From Acidimicrobiaceae bacterium (GTDB lineage: Bacteria; Actinomycetota; Acidimicrobiia; Acidimicrobiales; JAUTXP01): 64,000 nt of DNA. The position numbers were made by a program, and so were the translations under genes. The stretch is taken from NCBI GenBank assembly GCA_030837965.1, contig JAUTXP010000058.1, positions 1-64,000 of the forward strand, written 5' to 3'. This document shows, piece by piece, positions 28,187 through 37,556 of the stretch (positions are counted from its first letter, which is position 1; each line of letters starts with the position of its first letter). Under the pieces are notes generated by a model. That model saw only the letters and a list, made by a program, of their open reading frames with translations. It was not told where the DNA came from and did no database searches.

Positions 28187-29719
28187 GTGGAGATCGACCG
28201 ACGCGTCCGGCGCCGCCGTCGGGCCGTGTTGGCCCTGACCCTTGGCATCCTCGTCGTGTACCTCTCGCCCATGCTGCGCACGGGATTCCTCCACGACGAC
28301 GCCTTGACCTCGACCGTGCGCGGAGTCGTCGGACTACGGGGACACGGGTTCTGGCACTTCGCGTTCCACGACTTGGCCCGAAGCATCCATCGCAGCGGCC
28401 GAGGGCTTCCGTTGCTGTTCGTCTTCGGGTACGGGACCTTCTACGTCGTCGGCACCCATGTCCTGCTCTACAAGGTCTGGCTGCTGCTACTCACCGTGGC
28501 CGCCTTCCTCGCCTTCTGGGGCGCAGCCCGCGTCCTGTCCGTGGCGCGCGGAGCGGCATGGCCCACGCTCGCCCTTCTGGCCGCGGTGCCGTGCCTGCAA
28601 CTGCGGACGTATCACGACTCGGTGGTGGCCTACTTCGGGCTGCTTCAGGTGCTGATCATCCTGCTCAGCATCGCCATCGTGTTGTACGCCGCCCACCTGC
28701 GCCGCAACGACGTGCGACCCTTGATTGCGGCCGCGGCCGTGTTCGCCCTTGCCTGCCTGGTCTATGAGATGGTCCCGCTGTTCGCGGCCGTCTTCGTGGC
28801 CGTCGGCCTGGACCACGGCAAGCGCGTGCGCGACGCCATCGTGCGGGCCTGGCCCCTATTGGCGGTGGCCGCCGTCTTCGTGGTGGTCATCAGTGTGGAG
28901 CGGTCAGTGGCGACCATTCCGAACGCGGCGTACGCGGTCCACCTCTCGCCACGGGCCGCAAGCGCCGGGTTCGCGCGCCAACTCGCCGCCACCATCCCCC
29001 TTACCTTCGTCTTGTTCGACCCCCTGCATCAGTTGCCGCCGTTCTCCATGGTGGTGCGCCACGCGCTGCCCGTCGGGCTGGTGCTGGCCGTGTCGGCCGT
29101 GACCGCGGCCTGGCTGCTGCTGGCCGACCGAGGTCCATCGGCATCGTCGGGGGACTCGCCCGAGCCGGCGCACAGACCGTGGTGGACGCTGCTCGCCCTC
29201 CTCCTCATTCCGGCCGCGGCCACCTGTTACGTGGTCAAGTACCAGGGCGAGGTGCGCTGGGGGCTCGGCTACATCCAGGTGATCGTCCAGGCCTTGGCCA
29301 TGGGCGGGCTCATCGCGTCGCTGCTGACCCTTCGGCGATCCGCGGCCGGGCGCGCTGGGGCCAGCGTCGTGCTCGGCGTCCTCGTCGGGCTGGGCTATGC
29401 GGCCAACGTGGCCACGGCCGACGTGCTGGTGGAGGTGAACCGCCCGCGCGATGCCGTGGAGCGGGCCTTGCATCACGGGCTGCTCGACAGAGTGCCCGAG
29501 CACGCCGCGGTGCGCATCGCCGCGGGCAACTGGTTCACTCCCGCCTTCGTCTACATGCACACAGGCAGGCGAGTCGAGGCCCGGGTCGGCGTACCCGCCG
29601 ACTACGGCGGTCAGCCATGCCGGGAAGCCGACGCGGCGAAGGGCGGCTGGGTCGACGTGGCCGTGGTCGTCGACCTCCAGACGAGCCGCGTCCGGTTGTC
29701 GTGTCCGACCCGGCCATGA
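28187..29719 (+). CDS. GT-C-like polytopic membrane protein
   Basis: A protein of about 510 residues. After a basic tail and first helix (AVLALTLGILVVYLSPML), the first outer loop has the acidic pair HDDALTS, where GT-C enzymes place their catalytic Asp residues. About 10 more helices follow, then a soluble C-terminal end with two cysteines. It lies 42 bases upstream of the DPA synthase gene, which suggests use of a decaprenyl-phosphoryl sugar; this is inference. The GTG at 28187 is preferred; a TTG at 28148 would add 13 residues. Confidence 0.7.
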   Translation: MEIDRRVRRRRRAVLALTLGILVVYLSPMLRTGFLHDDALTSTVRGVVGLRGHGFWHFAFHDLARSIHRSGRGLPLLFVFGYGTFYVVGTHVLLYKVWLLLLTVAAFLAFWGAARVLSVARGAAWPTLALLAAVPCLQLRTYHDSVVAYFGLLQVLIILLSIAIVLYAAHLRRNDVRPLIAAAAVFALACLVYEMVPLFAAVFVAVGLDHGKRVRDAIVRAWPLLAVAAVFVVVISVERSVATIPNAAYAVHLSPRAASAGFARQLAATIPLTFVLFDPLHQLPPFSMVVRHALPVGLVLAVSAVTAAWLLLADRGPSASSGDSPEPAHRPWWTLLALLLIPAAATCYVVKYQGEVRWGLGYIQVIVQALAMGGLIASLLTLRRSAAGRAGASVVLGVLVGLGYAANVATADVLVEVNRPRDAVERALHHGLLDRVPEHAAVRIAAGNWFTPAFVYMHTGRRVEARVGVPADYGGQPCREADAAKGGWVDVAVVVDLQTSRVRLSCPTRP

Positions 29720-29761
29720 GCGGGGCGCGGGGACAGGCGTCAGTAGCATCGTGAGGCACCC

Positions 29762-30712
29762 ATGACCCAGCAGAGCGAGATCGCCCGTCCCCCGGCTGTC
29801 GGCCCGGACCCGGCTTCGACCCGGGGGCCGCGGTCGCGTCTGGCCGGGCTGGCCCGCACGGCCCGTCCCAAGCAGTGGTTGAAGAACGTGCTCGTGTTCG
29901 CCGCCCCTGGCGCCGCGGGCGTGCTCACCCACCCCAAGCCGCTGGCCCGCGTCTGCCTCGCCTTCGTGGCCTTCTGCCTGGCCGCCAGCGGCACCTACTT
30001 CCTCAACGACAGCCTCGACTACGAGGCCGACCGGGCCCACCCGACCAAGCGGAACCGGCCCATTGCGGCAGGCATCGTCCCCCTCCCGCTGGCGCGGGCC
30101 ACCGGGGCTGGACTGCTGGCCCTCGCCATCCTGATGTCGCTGGCCGTGCCTGGCGCGACCTGGCACCTGGCCCTGGTCGTCGCCGTCTATGTCGCCCTCA
30201 CGCTGTCCTACAGCCTGTGGCTCAAGCACCAGCCGGTCATCGACATCGCCGCCGTTGCGGCGGGCTTCGTTGTGCGCACCATCGCAGGCGGCGTGGCCGC
30301 CGACGTCCCCATCTCACAGTGGTTCCTCATCGTGGCCAGCTTCGGCAGCCTGTTCATGGTCTCGGGCAAGCGCAGCGCCGAGTACGCGGAGATGGGCGAG
30401 GAGCGGGCCTCCACCCGCGTCACGCTCTCTTATTACACGGCGTCCTTCCTGCGCTACGTCCGCGGCGTCACCTCGTCGGTGGCCATCGCGGCCTACTGCC
30501 TGTGGGCCTTCGAGAAGGCGGACGCGGCCACCACCCACATCTGGTTCGAGCTGTCGATCGTGCCCTTCGTGCTCGGCATCCTGCGCTACGCGCTGCTGCT
30601 CGAGACGGGTCACGGCGGCGCGCCCGAGGAGGTTGTGCTGACCGACCGCACGCTGCAAGTCCTCGGCGTCTTGTGGGCCGTCCTGTTCGCGGTCGGGGTC
30701 TATGCCGGCTGA
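29762..30712 (+). CDS. Decaprenyl-phosphate phosphoribosyltransferase (UbiA family)
   Basis: A 316-residue UbiA-superfamily enzyme, the counterpart of mycobacterial Rv3806c. It attaches phosphoribose from PRPP to decaprenyl phosphate, the first lipid step towards [18 protein letters not shown] is the family N-terminal signature and [20 protein letters not shown] holds the NDxxD metal-binding motif. A second acidic site follows the phrase [15 protein letters not shown]. Eight to nine membrane helices. Its stop overlaps the dprE1 start by 11 bases, so the two are coupled. Confidence 0.92.
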   Translation: MTQQSEIARPPAVGPDPASTRGPRSRLAGLARTARPKQWLKNVLVFAAPGAAGVLTHPKPLARVCLAFVAFCLAASGTYFLNDSLDYEADRAHPTKRNRPIAAGIVPLPLARATGAGLLALAILMSLAVPGATWHLALVVAVYVALTLSYSLWLKHQPVIDIAAVAAGFVVRTIAGGVAADVPISQWFLIVASFGSLFMVSGKRSAEYAEMGEERASTRVTLSYYTASFLRYVRGVTSSVAIAAYCLWAFEKADAATTHIWFELSIVPFVLGILRYALLLETGHGGAPEEVVLTDRTLQVLGVLWAVLFAVGVYAG

Positions 30713-32123
30713 CGAGCTGCTCACCGGCTGGGGCCGCACCTCGCCCACCCGGGCCACCGTGGTCGAGCCCACCGCGCCCGAGGAGGTGGACAAGGCCCTG
30801 TCGGACCCGCCGTCGCGTGGCGTGATCGCGCGGGGTCTGGGCCGCAGTTACGGCGACGCGGCCCAGAACGGCGGCGGCGAAGTGCTGCGGATGACGTCGC
30901 TGGCGGGCGTGCACGAGATCGACGTCGAAGGGGCCACGGCCCGGGTCGACGCGGGCATCAGCCTGGACCGCCTCATGCGCATCCTGTTGCCGCTCGGCCT
31001 GTTCCCCTGGGTCACGCCGGGCACGCGGCTGGTGACGGTCGGCGGCGCCATTGCGGCCGACATCCACGGCAAGAACCACCATGGCGACGGCAGCTTCAAC
31101 AGCCACGTCCAGTCCATGGACCTGCACACGCCCGGCCGCGGCGTGCTCACTGTCGGCCCGGGGCCGACGCAGGAGCCCGACGTGTTCTGGGCCACCGCCG
31201 GAGGGATGGGCCTGACCGGCGTGGTCACCGAGGCCACGCTCTCGCTGCAACGGGTGGAGACCGCGCTCATGCGGGTCGACACCGAGCGGGCCGCCGACTT
31301 GGACGATGTGATGGCCCGCATGGACGAGGGCGACCACCGGTACCAGTACTCGGTGGCGTGGATCGACCTGGTGTCGCGGGGGTCGGGGCTGGGCCGGTCA
31401 GGGCTGGGCCGGTCGGTGCTGACCCGCGGCGACCATGCCCAGCATGGGGACCTGCCGTCGAAAGGCCGACGCGGCGGTGGGGCCAGCGCCGACCCACTGC
31501 ACTTCGACCCGGCCACTCGACTGCGCGCGCCAGCCTGGGTGCCCGCGGGCCTGCTCAATCGGCTGTCGGTGCGCGCCTTCAACGAAGCGTGGTTCCGCAA
31601 GGCCCCAAAGGAGCAGCGCGGCCACATCGAGCCGTTGCACACCTTCTTCCACCCGCTCGACTTCGTGGTCGGGTGGAACCGCATCTACGGCCGACCCGGC
31701 TTTCTCCAGTGGCAGTTCGTCGTGCCCTTCGGGGCGGACGGCGACCGTGCTCTGCGCATCGCGGTCGAGCGCTTGTCGGGCGCGGGCATCGCCTCGTTCC
31801 TGGCCGTGCTCAAGCGCTTCGGACCCGGCAACCCGGGGCCGCTCTCGTTCCCGCGCGAGGGCTGGACGCTGGCCCTCGACATCCCGGCCGTCGGCGCGTC
31901 GACCCTCACCCCGCTGCTGGACGAGTTGGACGACGTGATCCTGGAGGCAGGCGGGCGCGTCTATCTGGCCAAGGACTCGCGGGTGCGGCCGGAACTGCTG
32001 CCCCGCATGTACCCGCAACTGGCCGCATGGCAGGAGGTGCGGGCGGGCCTCGATCCCGAAGGCGTCCTGCGCTCCGACCTGACCCGTCGGCTCCACACAC
32101 TGCTTGGAGAGGAACCTCGATGA
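30702..32123 (+). CDS. dprE1: Decaprenylphosphoryl-beta-D-ribose 2-oxidase
   Basis: A 473-residue FAD-binding oxidoreductase of the vanillyl-alcohol oxidase family. It oxidises the ribose C2 of decaprenylphosphoryl ribose so that DprE2 can reduce it to arabinose. [17 protein letters not shown] and [19 protein letters not shown] hold the FAD-contacting residues, including the HGKNHH segment of mycobacterial DprE1. [19 protein letters not shown] holds the active-site lysine region, and [16 protein letters not shown] closes the domain. Compared with Mycobacterium there is a Gly/Ser/Arg-rich insert around residues 225-265. Whether the benzothiazinone-reactive cysteine is kept needs an alignment. 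Confidence 0.94.
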   Translation: MPADELLTGWGRTSPTRATVVEPTAPEEVDKALSDPPSRGVIARGLGRSYGDAAQNGGGEVLRMTSLAGVHEIDVEGATARVDAGISLDRLMRILLPLGLFPWVTPGTRLVTVGGAIAADIHGKNHHGDGSFNSHVQSMDLHTPGRGVLTVGPGPTQEPDVFWATAGGMGLTGVVTEATLSLQRVETALMRVDTERAADLDDVMARMDEGDHRYQYSVAWIDLVSRGSGLGRSGLGRSVLTRGDHAQHGDLPSKGRRGGGASADPLHFDPATRLRAPAWVPAGLLNRLSVRAFNEAWFRKAPKEQRGHIEPLHTFFHPLDFVVGWNRIYGRPGFLQWQFVVPFGADGDRALRIAVERLSGAGIASFLAVLKRFGPGNPGPLSFPREGWTLALDIPAVGASTLTPLLDELDDVILEAGGRVYLAKDSRVRPELLPRMYPQLAAWQEVRAGLDPEGVLRSDLTRRLHTLLGEEPR

Positions 32124-32836
32124 AGGACGCCTTGGGCTCGGTGCAGTCGATCCTCGTGCTGGGAGGCACGTCCGAGATCGGCTTGGCCATCGCCCGCAAA
32201 CTGGCCGAGCCGCGCGCCGCCCACGTCATCCTGGCCAGCCGCAAGCCGGACGAGACCGTGCAGGTCGGCGGGCGCACCAGCACCGTGCCCTTCGACGCCG
32301 ACGATGTGGACTCGCACCGCGCCTTCGTGGCCGACGTGTTCGACACCCACGGCGACATCGACGTGGTGGTGGTGGCCTTCGGCGTGCTCGAAGGGTCGGC
32401 CGCCGACATCGGCCGCACCAACTACCTCGGCGCGGTGTCGGTGATGGAGGCGGTGGCCGAGCGCCTCACCCAACAGGGGCACGGCGAGGTGATCGTGCTC
32501 TCGTCCGTGGCGGGCGAGCGGGTGCGCAAGTCCAACTACGCGTACGGCGCGTCGAAGGCCGGAGTCGACGGGTACGCCCAAGGCCTGGGCGACTCCCTGG
32601 CCGCGGCGGGCGCGGGCGTGCACGTGCTGGTGGTGCGGCCCGGATTCGTGAAGACGAAGATGACGGCGGGCATGGACCCCGCTCCCCTCTCGACCACGCC
32701 CGAGGCCGTGGCCGCGGCGACGGCCAAGGCCCTGGCCAAAGGGGCGGACGTGGTGTGGGTGCCGGGTGCGCTGCGCTTCGTCATGGTGGCCATGCGCCAC
32801 CTGCCTCGGCCCGTGTTCCGCAAGCTCCCCTTCTAA
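32120..32836 (+). CDS. dprE2: Decaprenylphosphoryl-2-keto-ribose reductase
   Basis: A 238-residue classical SDR, the NADH-dependent partner of DprE1. Rossmann motif [13 protein letters not shown] at residues 13-25, catalytic Ser in [11 protein letters not shown], and YGASK as the YxxxK pair. The ending [13 protein letters not shown] matches the DprE2 C-terminus. The ATG at 32120 overlaps the dprE1 stop (ATGA). Together with the two genes before it, it supplies DPA, the arabinose donor for wall arabinans, on the membrane. Confidence 0.93.
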   Translation: MKDALGSVQSILVLGGTSEIGLAIARKLAEPRAAHVILASRKPDETVQVGGRTSTVPFDADDVDSHRAFVADVFDTHGDIDVVVVAFGVLEGSAADIGRTNYLGAVSVMEAVAERLTQQGHGEVIVLSSVAGERVRKSNYAYGASKAGVDGYAQGLGDSLAAAGAGVHVLVVRPGFVKTKMTAGMDPAPLSTTPEAVAAATAKALAKGADVVWVPGALRFVMVAMRHLPRPVFRKLPF

Positions 32837-32856
32837 GTGGCCCGCTAAGTGGCCCG
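32833..32856 (+). repeat. 12-bp tandem duplication at the dprE2/HAD junction
   Basis: CTAAGTGGCCCG occurs twice in direct succession (32833-32844 and 32845-32856). Each copy contains TAA and GTG, so the dprE2 stop and the next gene's start codon are both duplicated. The first GTG runs into a stop after three codons; the second, at 32849, opens the HAD gene. Confidence 0.85.
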
Positions 32857-33529
32857 CCGGGTCGCCGCCTTCGACTTCGACGGCACGCTGGCCAAGGGCG
32901 ACAGCCTGCTTCCGTTCCTCGTGCGGGTGCGCGGGCGCCGGGCGGTGGGCACGGTGCTGGCCGCGCAAGGCCCGTCCATCGCCATGGCCCTCGCGGGCGT
33001 GGCGGATGGCGGGACGGGCGGCGGTGGCAGCAGGGACAGGGCCAAGGCCGCGCTGGTCGGGCGCCTGCTGCGCGGCCTGCCCGCGGACGCGGTGGGGCGC
33101 GAGGGGGAGGCCTTCGCCCGCCGCCTGCTGGAGCGGCGCATGCGTCCCGAGATGGCCGAGCGGGTGGCGTGGCACCGGGGCCAGGGACACGAGCTGGTCA
33201 TGGTGTCGGCCTCGCTGGCCGTCTACCTCGAGCCGTTGGGCAGGCTGCTCGGGTTCGACCACGTGCTGGCCACCGGCTTGGAGGTGGGCGACGACGGCCT
33301 GCTCACGGGCAGCCTGTTGGGTGCCAACGTGCGCGGCCCCGAGAAGGCGGCCCGGCTCACGGCCTGGCTGGGCGACGACGCCCACGACGTGGAGCTGTGG
33401 GCCTACGGCGACAGCCGGGGCGACCATGACCTGCTGGCCCTGGCCCGCACGCCCTTCCTCGTCGGCCGCCGGGGCCGTCTTGTCGCGTTCACGCCGGTAC
33501 ACCGGAGCCAGCGCGACACGAGCGGGTGA
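32849..33529 (+). CDS. HAD-IB family phosphatase
   Basis: A 226-residue SerB-like phosphatase with all four HAD motifs: DFDGTLAKGD (nucleophile Asp), VMVSASLAVY (motif II Ser), GPEKAARL (motif III Lys) and YGDSRGDHDLL (motif IV Asp). It follows dprE2 with a GTG start. In mycobacteria a phosphatase must remove the 5-phosphate from decaprenylphosphoryl-5-phosphoribose between the UbiA-type and DprE1 steps. By position this protein is a candidate for that step, but no sequence feature fixes the substrate. Confidence 0.85.
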   Translation: MARRVAAFDFDGTLAKGDSLLPFLVRVRGRRAVGTVLAAQGPSIAMALAGVADGGTGGGGSRDRAKAALVGRLLRGLPADAVGREGEAFARRLLERRMRPEMAERVAWHRGQGHELVMVSASLAVYLEPLGRLLGFDHVLATGLEVGDDGLLTGSLLGANVRGPEKAARLTAWLGDDAHDVELWAYGDSRGDHDLLALARTPFLVGRRGRLVAFTPVHRSQRDTSG

Positions 33530-33532
33530 GGC

Positions 33533-35521
33533 TCAGCCGCCGAGGGAGACGTCCATGCCGATGATGGTGCCGCGGAAACCGGGCACCACGTCCGACACGG
33601 TCCCGAAGAACGGCGCGTCGCCGAAGCTGTTGACGTTGCCGTTGGCCTCGGCGATGACGTAGCCGCCGCCCGTCGCCGTCGAGCGCAAGCCGGCGGCCGT
33701 CCCCACCACCCGCCGGGAAGGGAGCGAGCCGAAGAAGGGCGCGTCGCCAAAGGCGAAGACCCCGCCGTCGGCCGCCACCAGCCAGTAGCCCCGGTCGTTG
33801 GGGATGGGCGACATGCCGATGACGGGCCGGGCCAGCTTGAGCCCGCCGGTCGAGCCGTAGAAGTGGTTGACCGCGTCGCCGAAGGCGAAGATGCCGCCGT
33901 CCGAGGCGACCAGCCAGTACCCGTTGCCGGTGGACGTGGGCGCCATGCCCACCACCGGCTGGTTGAGGCGCATCCCGCCGGTGGAGCCGTAGAAGTGGTT
34001 GACCGCGTCGCCGAAGGCGAAGATCCCGCCGTCCGACGCGACCAGCCAGTAGCCGTTGCCGGAAGCGGTGCGGGCCATGCCCACCACGGGCTTGTTCAAT
34101 GGCCTGCCGCCCATGGAGCCGTAGAACCGGTTGACGGCGTCGCCGAAGGCGAAGATGCCGCCGTCGCGCGCCACCAGCCAGTAGCCCCCGCCTGATGCGG
34201 TAGAGGCCATGCCCACCACGGGCTGGTTGAGGCGCTTGCCGCCCATGGACCCGTAGAACCCGGCTCGGCCGAAGGAGAACAGGCCCGCGTCGGAGCCGAG
34301 CAGCCAATAGCCGTTGACCCCGCCGCTGGGCGAGCCGACCACGTTGAACCACGTGGACTTGAGGCCGAACACCGAGCGGAAGGTGTCGCCGCCGATGGTC
34401 GCCGTGCCGGACGAGCCCCGCAGGGCGATGGTCTGGACCCGCAGGCCCCCGTCGGCCGGCGTGCGCTCGGTGACGCTCACCGCTTGCAGCGTGCCGATGG
34501 ACGGGTACTTCGCCTGGATGGTGCTGACCGGGATGGAGGCCGACCAGTTGTGGTTGGGGTTGCACGCGCCGGACACGCACACGGCGTCGCCGTCGTCCAC
34601 CACCGACGGGAACTCGCCGCCCGCCGTCTGCCCGCCCGTCGACGAGGAGAACTCGGTGCGGGCCGGGTTGCCGTTCTTCAAGCGGATGTGGCCGCTGGTG
34701 TCGGCCACGGCCTGGTTCGACGTGGCCGCCTCTGCGTCAACGCCCCGATAGACCTGGCAGGCGTCCGTGTCGCACGTCTTGGCGTAGGCGTAGCGGTTCT
34801 CGGACCATGCGTACGACCGGGCGGCCACGGCCTGGGCCCGCAGCGCGTTCATGCCCGAGCCGCCGCCCAACGAGCCCCAACTGGCGGGCGACTCGGCGGG
34901 CACCACGCCCCGCAGGTAGTTGTCCATCAGCACGCCGTTGAGGGTGCGCTGCCCCGCGCCCGAGTCGGCCACCACGATGTCGTTGCGATAGCGCTTGTTG
35001 CCGCCCACCTCGCACGTCTGCAGCACGGAGCTGACCCCGTCCGAGGCCAGCGACGAGATGGTGATGGGGCCGGCGGTGTTGGTGGCGATCTGCTGCCAGC
35101 CGGACGGCCCGCCCGCGCAATCGTCGGACGCCCAGATGGCGAAGCTGTTGGCCCCGACCAGGCGCACCATGTAGGCCCGACGGGCCCCGGCGCCGTTGAC
35201 CCTGGCCGTGCCCGTGGGGTCGAAGACGATGGTGTCGTGGTCGTCCAGCCGAAGCAGGCGGACGAACAGACCCGGGTTGCCGATGCCGCCGTCGACCGTG
35301 TTGGAGTAGTAGTGCCCCAGGATGGTGGGCCAGTCCCAGCCCGCCAGCGCGTAGCCGAGAGCGCCGTACTGGCCCATGCCCCGGCCGTGGCCCCAGCCGT
35401 GGCCCTCGATGCCCACGCTGTCAGAGGGATAGGCCTTGGCCCCGGGCGAAGGCGCCCCCGGGATGAGGCCGAAGGTCAGAGCCAAAGCCAAAGCGAGAGC
35501 CGCCACTCCACGTCTGCGCAT
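33533..35521 (-). CDS. Secreted SpoIID/LytB-domain protein with C-terminal GYW propeller
   Basis: A 662-residue exported protein. Signal peptide at 1-31. The SpoIID/LytB domain runs from about residue 40 to 390. GHGWGHGRGMGQYGALGYA matches the family's N-terminal motif, and YLRGVVPAESPASWG followed by LRAQAVAARSYAWS carries the expected catalytic Glu. SpoIID enzymes are lytic transglycosylases that cut glycan strands stripped of peptides. Six 42-44-residue GYW repeats follow from about residue 404 to the end. An in-frame GTG at 35530 is an alternative start. It lies 19 bases downstream of the amidase gene and is probably co-transcribed with it. Confidence 0.88.
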   Translation of the reverse strand: MRRRGVAALALALALTFGLIPGAPSPGAKAYPSDSVGIEGHGWGHGRGMGQYGALGYALAGWDWPTILGHYYSNTVDGGIGNPGLFVRLLRLDDHDTIVFDPTGTARVNGAGARRAYMVRLVGANSFAIWASDDCAGGPSGWQQIATNTAGPITISSLASDGVSSVLQTCEVGGNKRYRNDIVVADSGAGQRTLNGVLMDNYLRGVVPAESPASWGSLGGGSGMNALRAQAVAARSYAWSENRYAYAKTCDTDACQVYRGVDAEAATSNQAVADTSGHIRLKNGNPARTEFSSSTGGQTAGGEFPSVVDDGDAVCVSGACNPNHNWSASIPVSTIQAKYPSIGTLQAVSVTERTPADGGLRVQTIALRGSSGTATIGGDTFRSVFGLKSTWFNVVGSPSGGVNGYWLLGSDAGLFSFGRAGFYGSMGGKRLNQPVVGMASTASGGGYWLVARDGGIFAFGDAVNRFYGSMGGRPLNKPVVGMARTASGNGYWLVASDGGIFAFGDAVNHFYGSTGGMRLNQPVVGMAPTSTGNGYWLVASDGGIFAFGDAVNHFYGSTGGLKLARPVIGMSPIPNDRGYWLVAADGGVFAFGDAPFFGSLPSRRVVGTAAGLRSTATGGGYVIAEANGNVNSFGDAPFFGTVSDVVPGFRGTIIGMDVSLGG
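33536..34312 (-). repeat. Six GYW repeats of the SpoIID protein
   Basis: Six consecutive units, each opening GYWL(V/L)..D(G/A)G(I/V)F(A/S)FG and closing with a P(V/I)(V/I)GM-like strand. The last unit is degenerate (GYVIAEANGNVNSFG). Middle units are nearly identical at the DNA level. Confidence 0.9.
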
Positions 35522-35540
35522 CCCGACCACGCTAGGACCC

Positions 35541-37391
35541 TCAGCCCGAGCCGGTGGGGACCAGGGCCATGTCGACGGCGTTGCCTGCTGCCACCGACTT
35601 GGACCCGAAGTCGCGGGCGTCGCCGAACGAGGCGATGCCGCCGTCGGTCGCCAGGATGTAGTAGCCGCGGCCCGAGGCGGTCGACCGCATCGACGCCGCG
35701 CCCGCGTACGACGCGAGGTCGAGGCCGGGGATGCTGCCGTAGAAGGGCACGTCGAAGGCGAACACGCCGCCGTCGCGCGCCACGAGCCAGTACCCCTTGC
35801 CCGCGGCCTCCTTGTCCATCCCGTTCACCGGCGAGTTGAGCTTGAGGCCGCCGGTCGAGCCGTGGAACGGGGCGTTGCCATAGCTGAAGATGCCGCCGTC
35901 CTTGGCGAACAGCCAGTAGCCGCCGCTGTCCGAGGTGGGGGCCATGCCCAGCACCGGGGCGTTCAAGTGCATGCCGCCGGTCGATCCGTAGAAGGCGGCG
36001 TCGCCATAGCTGAAGATGCCGCCGTCGCCCGCCACCAGCCAGTAGCCCCGGCCGGACGGCGTGGCCGCCATGCCGATCACCGGCGCGTTCAAATGCATGC
36101 CGCCGGTCGATCCGTAGAAGGCGGCGTCGCCGAAGCTGAAGATGCCGCCGTCCCCACCGAGCAGCCAGTAGCCCCGGCCCGTGCGGGTCGCGGCCATGCC
36201 CACGATGGGCGCGTTGAGGCGCTTGCCCGCCATGGACCCGAGATACCCCGCGCTGCCGAAGGCCAGGACACCACCGTCACGCGTGGCCACCCAGTAGCCC
36301 GGCGTTGCGCCGTGGGCGGACATGACGATGTGCTGCACCTGCTGGCGGATGCGGGGCAATCGGTTCCACACGACGTCGCCCGGACAGTCGGTCGACTTGG
36401 TGTCGCGGTGGCCGGCGATGTTGGGCAGGCCGGGCAGGACGGTGCCGTCCGCCTTCACATAGTCGGACGAGCCGCTGGGATCGATGTCGGCCCGATCGGC
36501 CTTCCACGCCAGCGTGGCCTGGAGGCCGTTGATGGCCGCATTGGTGGGCGACACCGAGCTGAAGGTGCCCAACAGGGCCACGCCGACCGAGCCCGTGTTG
36601 GCCCCTTCGGCGTGGGCGCCGATCACGCCTCGGCCTGCGGTGTCCTCGCCCGTGTGCAGTTCGCCCGGCTTGTAGTCGCGGGCATAGCGGCCTTCGTACA
36701 CCCGGCCCTGGGCGTCGACGAGGAAGTTGTAGCCGATGTCGTTCCAGCCCCGGACGTCGGTGTGGAAGGCGTAGACGGCGCGGACGGTGGCGGCCGGATT
36801 GGGGTCGTCGTTGTCCGTGTCGGTGTGGTGGATGATGAGCTTGCGCAGGGGCGCGAAGCCGGGGGTGCCCGTGCGCTTCGACTCGTCCGCGCCCCACTCG
36901 GCCCGGGTGATGACGGGCGGCGGGCCCGCGGCCGCGTTGGACAGCGACGCCGACGCGGTGGGCAGGGCGGGCGAAGCGGTCAGGTGTCGGGGGCCGTGCT
37001 CGGTGTCGAAGCCTGCGAGGGCGACGTGGCTGGCCTCGCCCTGGGCGACGCGGGTCTGCACATCGCGGGCCCCGTCGAGGCGCAACAGGCCTGAGTAGAA
37101 GAGGTTGTGGGCGTGGTCGGACATGTCGTGCGACACCTCGACCGTGCGCCATGCCGTCCACCGTCCGGCCATGTGCTGCCACCGGACTTGGACGACGGCG
37201 TCCTCGCTCCCCTGCCAACGCAGGGCCAGGTGGCTGAGCGGGAAGGCGAGGTGGCGGGCGGTCGAGCCCGCGGCCGCGTCGACGACCGCCATCCTCGTCG
37301 CGGGCGCGCTCCAGGCCGTGGGCACGCCCGCCAGTTGGAAGGCCGCGATGGCGCTCACCGCGACCAGGGCCCTGACGACGACGCGTCGCAT
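35541..37391 (-). CDS. Secreted N-acetylmuramoyl-L-alanine amidase with C-terminal GYW propeller
   Basis: A protein of about 616 residues with a signal peptide (MRRVVVRALVAVSAIAAFQL). An N-terminal beta region is followed by a PGRP/amidase_2 zinc domain at about residues 150-355. ITRAEWGADES opens the domain. LIIHHTDTDN provides the first His ligand, and GHRDTKSTDCPGD the second His and the Cys. It should cleave the muramoyl-L-alanine bond. Six GYW repeats form the C-terminus from about residue 365. The ATG at 37391 is preferred; a GTG at 37427 in a small CACTGG tandem repeat adds 12 residues. It is followed directly by the SpoIID-type gene. Confidence 0.9.
   Translation of the reverse strand: MRRVVVRALVAVSAIAAFQLAGVPTAWSAPATRMAVVDAAAGSTARHLAFPLSHLALRWQGSEDAVVQVRWQHMAGRWTAWRTVEVSHDMSDHAHNLFYSGLLRLDGARDVQTRVAQGEASHVALAGFDTEHGPRHLTASPALPTASASLSNAAAGPPPVITRAEWGADESKRTGTPGFAPLRKLIIHHTDTDNDDPNPAATVRAVYAFHTDVRGWNDIGYNFLVDAQGRVYEGRYARDYKPGELHTGEDTAGRGVIGAHAEGANTGSVGVALLGTFSSVSPTNAAINGLQATLAWKADRADIDPSGSSDYVKADGTVLPGLPNIAGHRDTKSTDCPGDVVWNRLPRIRQQVQHIVMSAHGATPGYWVATRDGGVLAFGSAGYLGSMAGKRLNAPIVGMAATRTGRGYWLLGGDGGIFSFGDAAFYGSTGGMHLNAPVIGMAATPSGRGYWLVAGDGGIFSYGDAAFYGSTGGMHLNAPVLGMAPTSDSGGYWLFAKDGGIFSYGNAPFHGSTGGLKLNSPVNGMDKEAAGKGYWLVARDGGVFAFDVPFYGSIPGLDLASYAGAASMRSTASGRGYYILATDGGIASFGDARDFGSKSVAAGNAVDMALVPTGSG
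35544..36299 (-). repeat. Six GYW repeats of the amidase
   Basis: Six units of about 42 residues, for example GYWLVAGDGGIFSYGDAAFY then GSTGGMHLNAPV. Two neighbouring units are almost identical in DNA, which points to recent unit duplication. Confidence 0.9.
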
Positions 37392-37500
37392 ACGGATACG
37401 CACTGGCTCAAGCACTGGCACTGGCACTGCCGCCGATCTCTGCTGAGGGTTCTGCTGTGACCACTGTGACTGCTGAGACTGGTGTTGCGATTGATCCTAC

Positions 37501-37547
37501 CCCCTCATCTTTTCCACAGCAGGGGGTGCTGTGGAAAAGATGAGGGG
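37501..37547. terminator. Perfect 21-bp hairpin terminator
   Basis: Arms 37501-37521 and 37527-37547 are perfectly complementary, with a GGGGG loop. It lies 9 bases past the stop of the minus-strand FG-GAP gene and 110 bases before the amidase start. There is no U-tract. The core CATCTTTTCCACAGCA recurs in the hairpin at 42518-42548. Confidence 0.8.
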
Positions 37548-37556
37548 GGTGGGGGG

